This document shows, piece by piece, positions 17,596-26,824 of a stretch of 64,000 bases of DNA. Source of the DNA: Fibrobacterota bacterium (GTDB lineage Bacteria; Fibrobacterota; Chitinivibrionia; Chitinivibrionales; Chitinispirillaceae). The stretch is from contig JAEWVR010000031.1 in NCBI GenBank assembly GCA_023459055.1, positions 124,001 through 188,000 of the forward strand. Direction: 5' to 3'. Position 1 is the stretch's first letter. Each line of letters starts with the position of its first letter. The notes under the pieces are model-generated. The model was not told the DNA's origin. It did no database searches and saw only the letters and a list, made by a program, of their open reading frames with translations. The position numbers were made by a program, and so were the translations under genes.

Positions 17596-18045
17596 ATTTG
17601 CCTGCCTTTTTTAATAATATGACATTAATTAACTCCTGCAAGAATTAGTTTATTGACATAAATAGTATTTTCAGTAGTAGAATAGTAAGAATGTGAAACT
17701 TCGTGTTGCAAGCCACATGTCGCGGTTCACCATAGATGTATTCAAACTGAAATTTTACTAGATTATAAATGCAACAAACTAATTTGTCCATAAGTTTTAT
17801 TAAAAAGAACAATTTTTGTTATTTGCATATGCAATGACATAATCATACGTTATTGTAGCCTTTTTAAAACGCAATTTTTTAGTGATCTGCAAACATTATG
17901 CATATCTTTTTGACAGCATTGCAATGACATTAATTAAAACTAATATCAGACAGTATTGTTGACATTAAGGATCAAATTTCATATTTCATGCACCCCCTCT
18001 ATATGTCAATGGAGAGGGGGCCGGGAGGGGTGAAACTTCTTCGTT
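17596..18045. other. Intergenic region with a GC-rich palindrome
   Basis: AT-rich DNA upstream of the deacetylase, with the palindromic repeat at 17991-18033 at the end next to the DMT gene. No open frame or other signal was recognised. Confidence 0.45.
17991..18033. repeat. GC-rich palindromic intergenic repeat, type 1 copy A
   Basis: CCCCCTCT (17993-18000) pairs with AGAGGGGG (18013-18020), followed by CCGGGAGGGGTG, which can alternatively pair with CACCCC at 17991. The same layout recurs at 30873-30916. Both copies lie immediately past the stop codon of a minus-strand transporter gene. Confidence 0.7.
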
Positions 18046-19038
18046 TCACAAACTAATAACCACCACACCGACGACTGCAACAACCGTTCCGATTATCGAC
18101 AGCACACCGGGAATATGCTTGTACAGTATTGACGTTACCGGAATAATCATGATCGGAGATAGACTTGACAATGCAGCAACAATCCCCGCAGGAGATGTTT
18201 TTAGTGCCGTTATGTAAAATATCATACCTACAACCGGACCAAGCAGTGTTGCTGCAAAAAATGGTATCTGCACATGGCTTGATTTTCTTGCCGGATTTGT
18301 TTTGACAATTTCCATAATATTAACCGCAAGCACCATCCATACAATTGACATCAGTGCAGCCGACGAGATTCTGAACGCCGCTGCGACAAGTGGATCTATT
18401 GATGTATCAACAAGAAACGCTTTTCGCACAAGAGATGCTCCTGCACCGTGAAATATCGCTGCCATCGCACAAAGAGCATATCCCATATATGAAAACGTTC
18501 CCGGTTCACGATGTTTTTTCTCAGAATCTTTCCGCTCGTTCATTACAGCAAGTATCAACCCCACCACAACAACAACTATTCCAATAAGCGATTTCAGTGC
18601 AACGGTCTCGTTAAATAAAATCCGTGAAATGATAACTGTTGCTATTGGAGAAATAGTTAAAAGCTGAGTAGTCCTTCGGGGTCCCAACGATGAGAGTGAT
18701 TTCAGATAGAGAAAATCACCTGCTATAAGTCCGCTAAACGCGGAAAGCATTAACCAGAGCAGTGATGGTGATCCCCAAAAGATAGCTGATTGCCCATTAA
18801 CTGCTGCAACGATGAGCGCAAAACCCCAAAGCAGCACCGACGCAACCACAAGACGTGTTGCATTAACCACAAGCGGCCCTGATGCCTTCGATGCAGTTGC
18901 AAAAAACAGTGCCGTAAATGTCCAGCACACTGATGACAGAAGTGGAAACAAAATTGACATAACAGTATATGGATTTCTTTTGTTATTTGACAGCGGTAAA
19001 TTAATCATCATTAGCGCAATTGAATCTAACATTGACAC
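18046..19038 (-). CDS. DMT/EamA-family permease
   Basis: About 330 residues with ten predicted membrane helices in two EamA halves, the drug/metabolite transporter layout. Features include an N-terminal helix ILFPLLSSVCWTFTALFF, the end of half one IGIVVVVVGLILAV, a charged linker around 185, and the second half ending GTVVAVVGVVVISL. Family members export amino acids, nucleosides or other metabolites; substrate unknown. No ribosome binding site supports the ATG at 19038, and Met27 (MSILFPLL) at the first helix is a reasonable alternative start. A GC-rich palindrome sits on each side of the gene. Confidence 0.8.
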   Translation of the reverse strand: MSMLDSIALMMINLPLSNNKRNPYTVMSILFPLLSSVCWTFTALFFATASKASGPLVVNATRLVVASVLLWGFALIVAAVNGQSAIFWGSPSLLWLMLSAFSGLIAGDFLYLKSLSSLGPRRTTQLLTISPIATVIISRILFNETVALKSLIGIVVVVVGLILAVMNERKDSEKKHREPGTFSYMGYALCAMAAIFHGAGASLVRKAFLVDTSIDPLVAAAFRISSAALMSIVWMVLAVNIMEIVKTNPARKSSHVQIPFFAATLLGPVVGMIFYITALKTSPAGIVAALSSLSPIMIIPVTSILYKHIPGVLSIIGTVVAVVGVVVISL

Positions 19039-19042
19039 AAAA

Positions 19043-19114
19043 GCACTCGCCCCCTAAGTCCCCTGCGGGAGCCCCTTGGGAACACCTGCAGAGGTGGGAT
19101 TTAGAGGGCGAGCA
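19043..19114. repeat. GC-rich palindromic intergenic repeat, type 2
   Basis: CTCGCCCCCTAAGTCCC (19046-19062) pairs with GGGATTTAGAGGGCGAG (19096-19112) with only two imperfect positions. Inside, CCTGC and GCAG(A)GG continue the stem. It fills the gap between the DMT gene and the aconitase stop at 19129. Confidence 0.75.
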
Positions 19115-19128
19115 AACAGCCAAATCAT

Positions 19129-21072
19129 TTATTTCGCATTTTTTGTAGCGTTAATAAGACTTCCGGCAAGCACCATATCAATCTCTCTTGATGTCAATTC
19201 GAGTTTGAGTGTGGCTTTTTTCCCGTTTGTCTTATTTACAAGTACCGGTGATATACCGCTTGCAATACACTGACGGATATCTGAAACCTCAATCTGATCA
19301 TTGAGTCCAAATGAATCGTAGTCATCCGGGTTTTCAAAATATGCGGGGATTATTCCGAAATTGACAAGGTTTGCCTTATGAATGCGTTCCATCGACTTCG
19401 CAACCACGAGCTTGACACCAAGATACATCGGGCATATTGCAGCGTGTTCACGTGATGATCCCTGCCCATACGACTCTCCTGCAATAATCACATTATGAAT
19501 GCCATTTTTGCGATTTTCCAGTGCGCGCGATGCAAACTCCGGATCTTCACGCTCGAAAACATACTCTGCGTACTTTGGAATATTTGAACGATATTTCAAC
19601 CGTGATCCCGCAGGCATAATATGATCCGTTGTGATCTTATCCCCAACCTTGATTGCGACAACACCCTTTATTGCATTGTCAAGGGGTGTATTTGATGGCG
19701 GATCACCAATATTCGGTCCACGGACTATCGATATGGACTTCGGATCTTTTGATGGCTCCTGGATCATGCTGTCATCAATAATAAAACCTGATGAAATATC
19801 AATTGACGGATAAGTAGAAACACCGAAGTACTCTGTTGGCATGGTAAACGTACCGGTAAGTGCTGCAGCAACTGCCGTTTCCGGAGATACAAGGTAGACA
19901 TTTGCAGTCGGAGTACCACTACGTCCGAAGAAGTTTCTATTTGATGTCCTGAGCGATACTGCATCAGTTTTTGGAGCAACCGAGTTTCCAATACAAAACC
20001 CGCACGCAGATTCAAGAATTCTCGCACCAGCAGAAATAATATCAGCAAGCGCACCATTTCTGCTTGCCATCTCCAGCACCTGACGCGATCCACACGCAAC
20101 ACCAAGTGCAACACCCGGGGCAACTTTTTTACCTTTAAGTGCTGATGCAACAATCATGATATCTCTGTATGATGAATTGGTGCATGAACCAACAAGCACC
20201 TGATCAACGGCAATACCTGCAAGTTCTTTCACGGTTTTAATATTTCCCGGTGAATGAGGACATGCGGCAAGCGGCTCAAGAGTTGATAAATCGATCGAGA
20301 TCACCCTGTCATAAGCAGCATCCGGATCAGCCTTGAGTTCAATCCATGATTGTTCGCGTCCCTGGGCTGCGAGGAACTTCTTCGTTGTTTCATCTGATGG
20401 AAAAACTGATGTTGTCACACCAAGTTCAGCACCCATGTTGGTAATTGTTGCACGCTCAGGAACGCTGAGTGTTGCAACACCTGCACCGGCGTATTCGATC
20501 ATTGTACCGACATTACCTTTAGTTGTTAAAATCTCAAGCACCTTGAGAATGACATCTTTAGCAGCAACCCATGGACGTAGTTTTCCTGTAAGTTCTACCT
20601 TTACCACTTTCGGATAGGTGAGATAGAACGCACCGCCGCCCATTGCAACTGCCACATCCAGACCACCGGCACCAATCGCGATCATGCCGATACCACCATT
20701 ATTCGGTGTGTGGGAATCGCTACCTAAAAGAGTCTTTCCGGGAACACCAAAACGTTCGAGATGCACCTGATGACAAATACCATTACCGGGCTTGGAGTAC
20801 TTGATACCATACTTTGCTGCAACAGTCTCGAGGTACTTGTGATCATCGGCATTCTCAAAACCCTCCTGAATCGTATTGTGATCAACATAGCTCACCGACA
20901 ATTCAGTCTTGACACGGTCAAATCCAAGCGCCTCAAACTGAAGATACGCCATTGTCCCGGTTGCATCCTGGGTAAGCGTCTGATCGATTCGTATACCGAC
21001 CTCCTGCCCCGCAACCGGCTTGCCTTCAACAATATGTGCATCAAGAATCTTCTGAACAATATTTTTTCCCAT
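19129..21072 (-). CDS. Aconitate hydratase
   Basis: A 647-residue aconitase of the short bacterial/archaeal type (the Aquifex-like group). It interconverts citrate and isocitrate through cis-aconitate with a 4Fe-4S cluster. Visible signatures are DHNT near the N terminus, GSDSHTPNNGGIGMIAIGAGG, VGSCTNSSYRD and CGFCIGN (the three cluster cysteines), and the swivelling-domain loop GSSREHAA near the C terminus. The ATG at 21072 begins MGKNIVQKILDAHIV, the expected family start. No other TCA-cycle gene is adjacent. A GGGGAA/TTCCCC hairpin lies about 70 bases upstream. Confidence 0.93.
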   Translation of the reverse strand: MGKNIVQKILDAHIVEGKPVAGQEVGIRIDQTLTQDATGTMAYLQFEALGFDRVKTELSVSYVDHNTIQEGFENADDHKYLETVAAKYGIKYSKPGNGICHQVHLERFGVPGKTLLGSDSHTPNNGGIGMIAIGAGGLDVAVAMGGGAFYLTYPKVVKVELTGKLRPWVAAKDVILKVLEILTTKGNVGTMIEYAGAGVATLSVPERATITNMGAELGVTTSVFPSDETTKKFLAAQGREQSWIELKADPDAAYDRVISIDLSTLEPLAACPHSPGNIKTVKELAGIAVDQVLVGSCTNSSYRDIMIVASALKGKKVAPGVALGVACGSRQVLEMASRNGALADIISAGARILESACGFCIGNSVAPKTDAVSLRTSNRNFFGRSGTPTANVYLVSPETAVAAALTGTFTMPTEYFGVSTYPSIDISSGFIIDDSMIQEPSKDPKSISIVRGPNIGDPPSNTPLDNAIKGVVAIKVGDKITTDHIMPAGSRLKYRSNIPKYAEYVFEREDPEFASRALENRKNGIHNVIIAGESYGQGSSREHAAICPMYLGVKLVVAKSMERIHKANLVNFGIIPAYFENPDDYDSFGLNDQIEVSDIRQCIASGISPVLVNKTNGKKATLKLELTSREIDMVLAGSLINATKNAK

Positions 21073-21480
21073 TAGTCACCCTTTCAAACAGAAATTTTAT
21101 ATAGTAGTAATAGATTGCCACACTAAGAAACAACTACCGGGGAAGCATCATCATTTCCCCTCAGAAACACTCCGTAAAATACATATAGAATCCAGGGTGA
21201 TGGTACTACTTTGTCCAAGGTGGATAGTTTGTTGTGCATGTTGGGAAGTAACTGGTGATAAGTGACGTACAACCAGATGCCCATCGTTAGTACACTGTTT
21301 GCGCATGGTTACTCCTACGTTGTAATTTATAATGTTAGATAAATATATTTTACCGGATCCGGAAAAAATCGTGGATTGACCGAGCTTTTACTTAACATTT
21401 GTTGAAACTATTACTTTTGTTTACAGATTATGCAGAAACACCAATTGTCCAGCAAATAAACATAGAAATGTGGTACTATA
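21073..21480. other. Divergent intergenic region, aconitase and methyltransferase
   Basis: It contains a small hairpin (GGGGAA...TTCCCC near 21138-21160) and a near-palindrome TTTACCGGATCCGGAAA around 21349-21365 with a perfect 10-base centre. Either could be regulatory. No gene recognised. Confidence 0.4.
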
Positions 21481-22128
21481 ATGAGTATGTCAAGGAATAA
21501 AATAATCGAGAAGCTGTATAATGCATTTTCGCGAATCCCCTATTTCTGGGAGATTGATTCAATCATATGCAGAGCAACAGAGAATTCTACCTATCGGTCT
21601 ACATTGATCAGAAATTTAAACATTTCTGCTGGTTCATCAGTTCTTGACATGGCATGTGGAACTGGTTTAAATTTTCTTTTACTTCAAAAGACTATAGGTC
21701 CAGCTGGTAGAATAGTCGGAGTAGACAATTCAGAAAAAACTGTCAATTTAGCAAGAAACCGGATTGCAAAACATAATTGGGAAAATATGAGTATTTACAA
21801 ATTAGATGGTCCGGACTTTTGTCAAGAAAGGCTTTTTGATGCTGCCCTTTGTACATTCGCAATAGAAATCATTTCGCCATACAAAGAAACGATTAAAACA
21901 ATGATTGATTCTGTAAAATCAAAAGGACGGATTGGTTACATTGGATTCAAATATTCAAATTATCCATTCATAAAGATGTTGAACCCATTTTGGAAAATTT
22001 CGTGTTTAGGTAGCGGTGTCGATCTGGACAGAAATGTTCTGGAGTATCTCAGGCAAAATCTGAACGAGGTTTTTTTTAAAGAAGCTTATGCCGGATTTTA
22101 CTATATCGGTATTTACGAAAAGCAATAA
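21481..22128 (+). CDS. Class I SAM-dependent methyltransferase
   Basis: A 215-residue Rossmann-fold methyltransferase. Motif I is VLDMACGTGLNFLLL (about 56-70), followed by the acidic end of strand 2 (IVGVDNS), which binds the SAM ribose, and a LDGPDF segment before motif post-II. The family includes UbiE-like and small-molecule methyltransferases; the acceptor cannot be inferred. The first ATG has no strong ribosome binding site, and Met3 is an alternative. It lies alone between two minus-strand genes, with a hairpin terminator after it. Confidence 0.8.
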   Translation: MSMSRNKIIEKLYNAFSRIPYFWEIDSIICRATENSTYRSTLIRNLNISAGSSVLDMACGTGLNFLLLQKTIGPAGRIVGVDNSEKTVNLARNRIAKHNWENMSIYKLDGPDFCQERLFDAALCTFAIEIISPYKETIKTMIDSVKSKGRIGYIGFKYSNYPFIKMLNPFWKISCLGSGVDLDRNVLEYLRQNLNEVFFKEAYAGFYYIGIYEKQ

Positions 22129-22175
22129 ATAATGATTCGTCTTTTAAATGATAAAACGACACTGATCAAACATGC

Positions 22176-22222
22176 CAAAACGATGCAATGGAGCAAAGAG
22201 CTCCGTCGCATCGCTACGTTTT
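22176..22222 (+). terminator. Hairpin terminator after the methyltransferase
   Basis: CGATGC-GGAGC and GCTCC-GCATCG form a stem with a 3-by-3 internal loop and a 5-base apical loop. Flanking AAAACG can pair with CGTTTT, leaving a T5 tail. It lies between convergent genes and may serve both. Confidence 0.55.
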
Positions 22223-22257
22223 TGACCAAACAATAAATCAACAACCAGTCAATCAGA

Positions 22258-23862
22258 TTATTGCATCGTTATCGACCCAACCTGAACAACCACATTGTCA
22301 ATCGACACTTTAATCATATAAACACCCGTGTGTATTCCTGAATTGTTAAGTGGAAGCACCAGATGTGAAGATTGCGTCTGCCCCGCGAACAGTGTTGTTA
22401 TAAGTCTGCCGGAGAGATTGTAGACACCAACTGTCAAATTCTTCATCGGAACCGGTTGTGAAAAATCAAGCAGTAGAGCATTATTTACACCTGTAACAAA
22501 TGATACTTTGAGATTGCCAGGTCTGGTGGAATTTACAGGCGATTTAAGATTTTTATTCGCAGTTCCATTAGGTGTGAACTTCCACCAGTTAAACTTAAAA
22601 AGATCGCCGCTACCGCCGACGAACTTCAGGAACAGATCATGTTTGCCGCTGCCACCGCTTACCTGACAGGTCTTGGTTGTCCAGGAAGATGCACCCGAGA
22701 CATCACAGGTACCGAGTAACGTTCCTGTCTGACTGTCAAGGCGAAGCTCGATCTTCGCGTTGCTCCCCGACGAAGTTACCCGTGCCTCAAACGAGGTAAC
22801 ACCATCCTTGAAATCTACATCCTTAACCTTGATATAGTCGCCGTTGCTGATAGACGAAACATTGATTCCTCCCCCATTGTCGGTACACACTTCAGTCTTG
22901 AGCCCTGATGAATAAGCCATAGTCTCAGCCTCAACCCGCTTGAATGGATCAAGTGTTGCAATTGCGTTTGGTCCTTTCGTGGTCATGGAGAGCTTCGGAA
23001 TGCTCCCATCTGCCCCGTAGGTGAATTCTTCGACACACACCGAACGTTTGAAGCTGTTGTTGCCCGATAAAGCACCATTGTGATAGAAGCAATATGAGTG
23101 ACCTTTGTAGTCGACGATACCTGGATGATTAGTACCGATCGAAGGATTGCCAAAAATGTCGCCCTTAAAAGTCCAGGGACCTGTAGGGGAATTACTGGTC
23201 GCATAGCTTATTTTTTCTCCGCTTCCTGCATAAACCAGGTAATAGAGCGATCCGCGCTTGTAGAACCATGGACCCTCGATAAATCCCTGCATCGGAATTC
23301 TGGAGGTAACGCTTCCTGTTGGAGTGATCATATCTTCTTTCAATCTCACCATGCGGAGGTTACCATTACCCCAGAAGAGGTAGGCCTGACTGTCATCGTC
23401 AATGAACACTGTCGGATCGATGGCCATTGACCCTTCCTGTGCTATCGCTCTTCCAACCGGGTCCTTGAACGGGCCATACGGATTGTCTGCAACTAATACT
23501 CCAATTTTCGCACCGCTGTTATTGTTTACCGGACAATACAAATAGATTTTTCCGTTTCTGGGGATAGCCTGTGGAGCCCAGGCATTGTCGGTGAACCAGC
23601 TGAATGTCTTCCCGCCGGCGGGAGTACCATGGTCGGTCCAATTCACCATGTCAACAGTGGAGAAGAGTTTCCAGTCGTTCATACTGTAAAAGTTATTTAC
23701 CGTAACATCCTCGTCGTGAGACGTATAGAGGAATAATGTATCCTTGTACACCATAGGGGCCGGGTCAGCAGTGTACCATGTCTGTACAATTGGATTGTCG
23801 GCAAAAACAGTCACAGCTGAGAAAAGAAGCGCAGGGAGCAGGGAAAAACACTTTTTCATCAT
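22258..23862 (-). CDS. GH43 glycosidase with CBM6 and sorting domain
   Basis: About 534 residues from ATG 23862, preferred over the GTG at 23880 because AAGGA lies 7 bases upstream and the signal peptide (MMKKCFSLLPALLF...A) starts there. The five-bladed GH43 domain occupies about 22-300, with base Asp in TADPAPM, pKa modulator in AIDPTVF and acid Glu in FIEGPWFY. A CBM6-like module follows (RVEAETMAYSSG to KFNWWKF, about 310-440), then a type IX-like sorting domain (VGVYNLSGRLITTL). GH43 enzymes include beta-xylosidases and alpha-L-arabinofuranosidases; with a GH11 xylanase nearby, arabinoxylan is the likely target. Which activity applies cannot be decided by eye. Confidence 0.9.
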   Translation of the reverse strand: MMKKCFSLLPALLFSAVTVFADNPIVQTWYTADPAPMVYKDTLFLYTSHDEDVTVNNFYSMNDWKLFSTVDMVNWTDHGTPAGGKTFSWFTDNAWAPQAIPRNGKIYLYCPVNNNSGAKIGVLVADNPYGPFKDPVGRAIAQEGSMAIDPTVFIDDDSQAYLFWGNGNLRMVRLKEDMITPTGSVTSRIPMQGFIEGPWFYKRGSLYYLVYAGSGEKISYATSNSPTGPWTFKGDIFGNPSIGTNHPGIVDYKGHSYCFYHNGALSGNNSFKRSVCVEEFTYGADGSIPKLSMTTKGPNAIATLDPFKRVEAETMAYSSGLKTEVCTDNGGGINVSSISNGDYIKVKDVDFKDGVTSFEARVTSSGSNAKIELRLDSQTGTLLGTCDVSGASSWTTKTCQVSGGSGKHDLFLKFVGGSGDLFKFNWWKFTPNGTANKNLKSPVNSTRPGNLKVSFVTGVNNALLLDFSQPVPMKNLTVGVYNLSGRLITTLFAGQTQSSHLVLPLNNSGIHTGVYMIKVSIDNVVVQVGSITMQ

Positions 23863-24836
23863 AATCACATCCTTTATCACGGAGTATTTGTGAGTGTAAA
23901 TTAATTAAAATATCAGTACTCTATGCCTGATTGAATGACTATTGAATCAGAACCATGCAGGTTCCAATAATTCAAAGAACCGGTGCGGATGGCGTTTCGT
24001 ACTGCTTGCATTCCGTTATTCCGGTATACATCAACAGCAAATAATGTACCTTCACCCACGTATCAAACATTTTCCCCTTTATACCCCGCATTATCCCTGA
24101 AGGAACTTCCAAACATTGCCGCTATTGAAAAAAATTCGGACTCAAATGTAAATATACTACATCTAGAGAATATTTGCTTGATAAAAGTATGGATAACGGG
24201 CTCTAACAATACATTTTTATTGTAATAAATATGGTAATTGTAATATATAGTCCCCAAAAAATGAATCTGATTTTGGTAACAAACACAACTTTTTTAACAA
24301 ACACAACCAGGTATACAGTATATAATGTAAATTTACATAATCTAAATCATTCACGATATTTATTATTCGGTTATATGAAATACATTCTATATTTGTAAAT
24401 ATATTTATACGACTTATCTTTGAGCAGGTTTATTGTGTGAATTCAATACGCCACCCTAGCCCCATATCCCAAAAGAAGGGGCGGAAAAGCCCACAATGGA
24501 GCGATGATTTCTAATAATGTAAGATTCAGTAATAATGATTATGACCATGAAATATATTATTGTTGGACTGGAAATAAAGAAAACCAGGATGTTGAAAACG
24601 ATCTGTTATATGGTGTTAAAGTATATAAAAAAGGAGAAATGATTACAGACATAAAGGTAATCATAATTATTGAAGATGATATATATGGATAGTCCTTTTT
24701 GATATTCTACCGGAATCATATAAAACTAACCTCCAGTTTACTTGCATTAATCAGTCGGACCATTTTCTAAATAACATATAAAAAACATTCGAAAAGGAAT
24801 AAGCGAATCAATGCAAAAAGTAAATGAGAAGAGAAT
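23863..24836. other. Long intergenic region with remnant-like reading frames
   Basis: Nearly 1 kb without a clear gene. On the minus strand 24257-23913 stays open except for one TGA at 24063-24065; its last 48 codons (VGEGTLFAVDVYRNNGMQ...) look protein-like but match no family I recognise, so this may be a decayed gene. A 62-codon plus-strand frame starts at 24504. The rest is strongly AT-rich. Confidence 0.35.
24504..24692 (+). CDS. Possible small hypothetical protein or gene fragment
   Basis: A 62-codon frame with a mixed, charged composition (ending TDIKVIIIIEDDIYG) and no recognisable domain. GGAG lies too close to the ATG to be a good ribosome binding site. It may be real, or a remnant like the minus-strand frame nearby. 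Little else can be said. Confidence 0.2.
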   Translation: MISNNVRFSNNDYDHEIYYCWTGNKENQDVENDLLYGVKVYKKGEMITDIKVIIIIEDDIYG

Positions 24837-25487
24837 ATGAGAAGGCTTCTTTCTGTAATTCTCCCGACATTTTTATTACTTGGAATTATTGCATCTGGCG
24901 TTCGTCGGATACTTCGTACCGATGAGTATTGGAATTCTTTTCTAATCAACCCTGATACTATAGTTGTGTTAATCATGGTTCTTTGGTTGCTTTATGAGGT
25001 TCAGATTTCCATACGTGATAAAGAGAAAGAGATACGAGTGTCGGATAATGGAACTCGTGAATTCTATGGTTTCAGTCAAAGTATAACCGTTCTGTCAGCC
25101 TTATGGCTTGATTCACTATGGACTACACCCTCAATTTTTCACATCTTTGGATGTTTCTTGATAATTTGTGGAATTTCTTTTCGTTTTTGGGCAATTCGAA
25201 CATTAGGAAAGTATTATTCTCATATCGTAAGAACCGTTAATAATCATAAGATTATCGATAATGGCCCTTATCGCTACATTAGACACCCATCCTATGCTGG
25301 GATGATAGTGGCCCTTTGTGGAATTTGTGTTTTCTACTTTAATATTGTCTCTGTAGTTCTTTTCCTGATCCTGCTACTTCCGTCAATAGTCTTCAGAATC
25401 CGGATTGAAGAAAGAGCACTTCTTTCTTTGGATGGCTATTCAGAATATGCAAAAAACAGAAACCGCCTGATTCCATATATTTGGTAA
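24837..25487 (+). CDS. ICMT/PEMT-family membrane methyltransferase
   Basis: A 216-residue membrane protein with about five helices and the C-terminal signature of isoprenylcysteine carboxyl methyltransferase and phospholipid methyltransferase relatives: GPYRYIRHPSYAGM (about 148-161, SAM-binding) and RIEERALLSLDGYSEYAKNRNRLIPYIW at the end. The family methylates lipids, prenylated cysteines or other membrane-embedded acceptors; bacterial substrates are mostly unknown. Only a weak GAGAAGAG precedes the ATG. Convergent with the c-di-AMP synthase gene, which ends 30 bases away. Confidence 0.8.
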   Translation: MRRLLSVILPTFLLLGIIASGVRRILRTDEYWNSFLINPDTIVVLIMVLWLLYEVQISIRDKEKEIRVSDNGTREFYGFSQSITVLSALWLDSLWTTPSIFHIFGCFLIICGISFRFWAIRTLGKYYSHIVRTVNNHKIIDNGPYRYIRHPSYAGMIVALCGICVFYFNIVSVVLFLILLLPSIVFRIRIEERALLSLDGYSEYAKNRNRLIPYIW

Positions 25488-25516
25488 GCAAAAGTATTGT
25501 ACTAATTGACTCGTTA

Positions 25517-26824
25517 TTAGAAATAAAGTATGCACTTTCCCCCTTTGAATACACTGACCCGACGGGTAGATTCTGACAGAGCTACGGCAATGACACCTGT
25601 TAATTGACTAATATTAGCAGCTGCATTATGGCGGGCTCCATACCCTTTGAGAAGTGACTCCTGATTATTTTCAGCTTTCAGAAATACTCCCGAACTGAGG
25701 ATAACTCCATCACCTCTGATTATAAATGCACCATCTAACTTTGAAAATTCCTTGATAGTTGCCTCAAGGCCGGGGTCAAGAATATTGCGATTCTCTTCAC
25801 GATACCCACCAAAGGGATTCACTACCATCTGCTGACAGGACTTTCGCACTGCTTCAGAGTTACCAAGTACAAAGAGTGTACCAACCGGTTTTCCTTCCCT
25901 TCCTTCAGCTGCCAGTTCTCCTGCAATCTGAATGATTCGTGCAAGGACATGATGTTCAATGTCAAGAGGGCGAATTTTAGTACCAGCTTGAAAAAAAAGT
26001 TCAAACCTGGATGTGTCGGATATCAATAGAGCGTCTATTTTTCCGGAGCCAGGTTCTCCCAGAACACTGATAATACTGCTGTTTTTCTTTAATAGTCCAC
26101 GAGAGATAAGATTGATAAGAACCAGTTCAGCTTGACTAGTGCGATTGACATTACCAAAAGGAAGCTGAAGGATTTCGGTAACACCAGGCAACTTATCAGG
26201 ATAAAGGTTCTGGTCCGGACATACAAGATAGAATGCACACCGGATTTTACTGAGACTGACTGGTGGTAAACCATCAGTGACATCATGATACACAATAGCC
26301 GCTACATTAAGCTCTGATGCAAGTTCACAGGCTTTTTGAAGCACGCGTGAAGCGGTATGCTGAGTAATTGTCAGTTTGCCTGATCTTGCGGCTACGTTAA
26401 CTCCGCTCAAAATATTATAGACTTTCCTTATGCTTTTTGCTTTCAGTAATTCTTCAACTCTTTCAGGTTCATTGAGTCGTTCAGCTACCTGGGCCAGCAC
26501 TTTGAGATGTTCAATACCATCACCAACAATGAGGATGATCAGTCGCACCTTGGTAGTATCATAGTCAATTCCATCCGGACTAAATCCGACTGCAGCCTGC
26601 GTCAACTTAAATCCGGGTATAAGTGCATGGGGAATTGCAATTTCCGGTAGTAAGCGTGTCGAAATTGTTGCTTCACGTTCCTGAACAAGATTGAAAATCT
26701 GGTTCCGATCAATTCCGTGAGCTTCCGCATCAACAAGAGATATCAATTCTTTGAAAGCTTCGTCCCGTGTTCTGGCTTTTAGAAGCCGGGTACGATTAAT
26801 ACTGAAGTAATTTTTTGACAACAT
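25517..26824 (-). CDS. PTS EIIA-DisA_N fusion: putative c-di-AMP synthase
   Basis: A 435-residue soluble protein with three parts. Residues 5-145 are a PTS EIIA type-2 domain with the phospho-acceptor site IAIPHALIPG (His66). Residues 150-290 form an alpha/beta region (VAAIVYHDVTDGLPPV) resembling the pyruvate-kinase-C-like domain of archaeal DacZ. Residues 300-435 are a diadenylate cyclase domain with the DGA motif (364-366) and GARHN (Arg398-His399-Asn400) in place of the classical RHR. It would join two ATP into c-di-AMP, with the EIIA domain as a possible phospho-controlled regulator. GGAGGG precedes the ATG closely. Divergent from the (p)ppGpp synthetase. Activity is inferred from motifs. 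Confidence 0.75.
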   Translation of the reverse strand: MLSKNYFSINRTRLLKARTRDEAFKELISLVDAEAHGIDRNQIFNLVQEREATISTRLLPEIAIPHALIPGFKLTQAAVGFSPDGIDYDTTKVRLIILIVGDGIEHLKVLAQVAERLNEPERVEELLKAKSIRKVYNILSGVNVAARSGKLTITQHTASRVLQKACELASELNVAAIVYHDVTDGLPPVSLSKIRCAFYLVCPDQNLYPDKLPGVTEILQLPFGNVNRTSQAELVLINLISRGLLKKNSSIISVLGEPGSGKIDALLISDTSRFELFFQAGTKIRPLDIEHHVLARIIQIAGELAAEGREGKPVGTLFVLGNSEAVRKSCQQMVVNPFGGYREENRNILDPGLEATIKEFSKLDGAFIIRGDGVILSSGVFLKAENNQESLLKGYGARHNAAANISQLTGVIAVALSESTRRVSVFKGGKCILYF

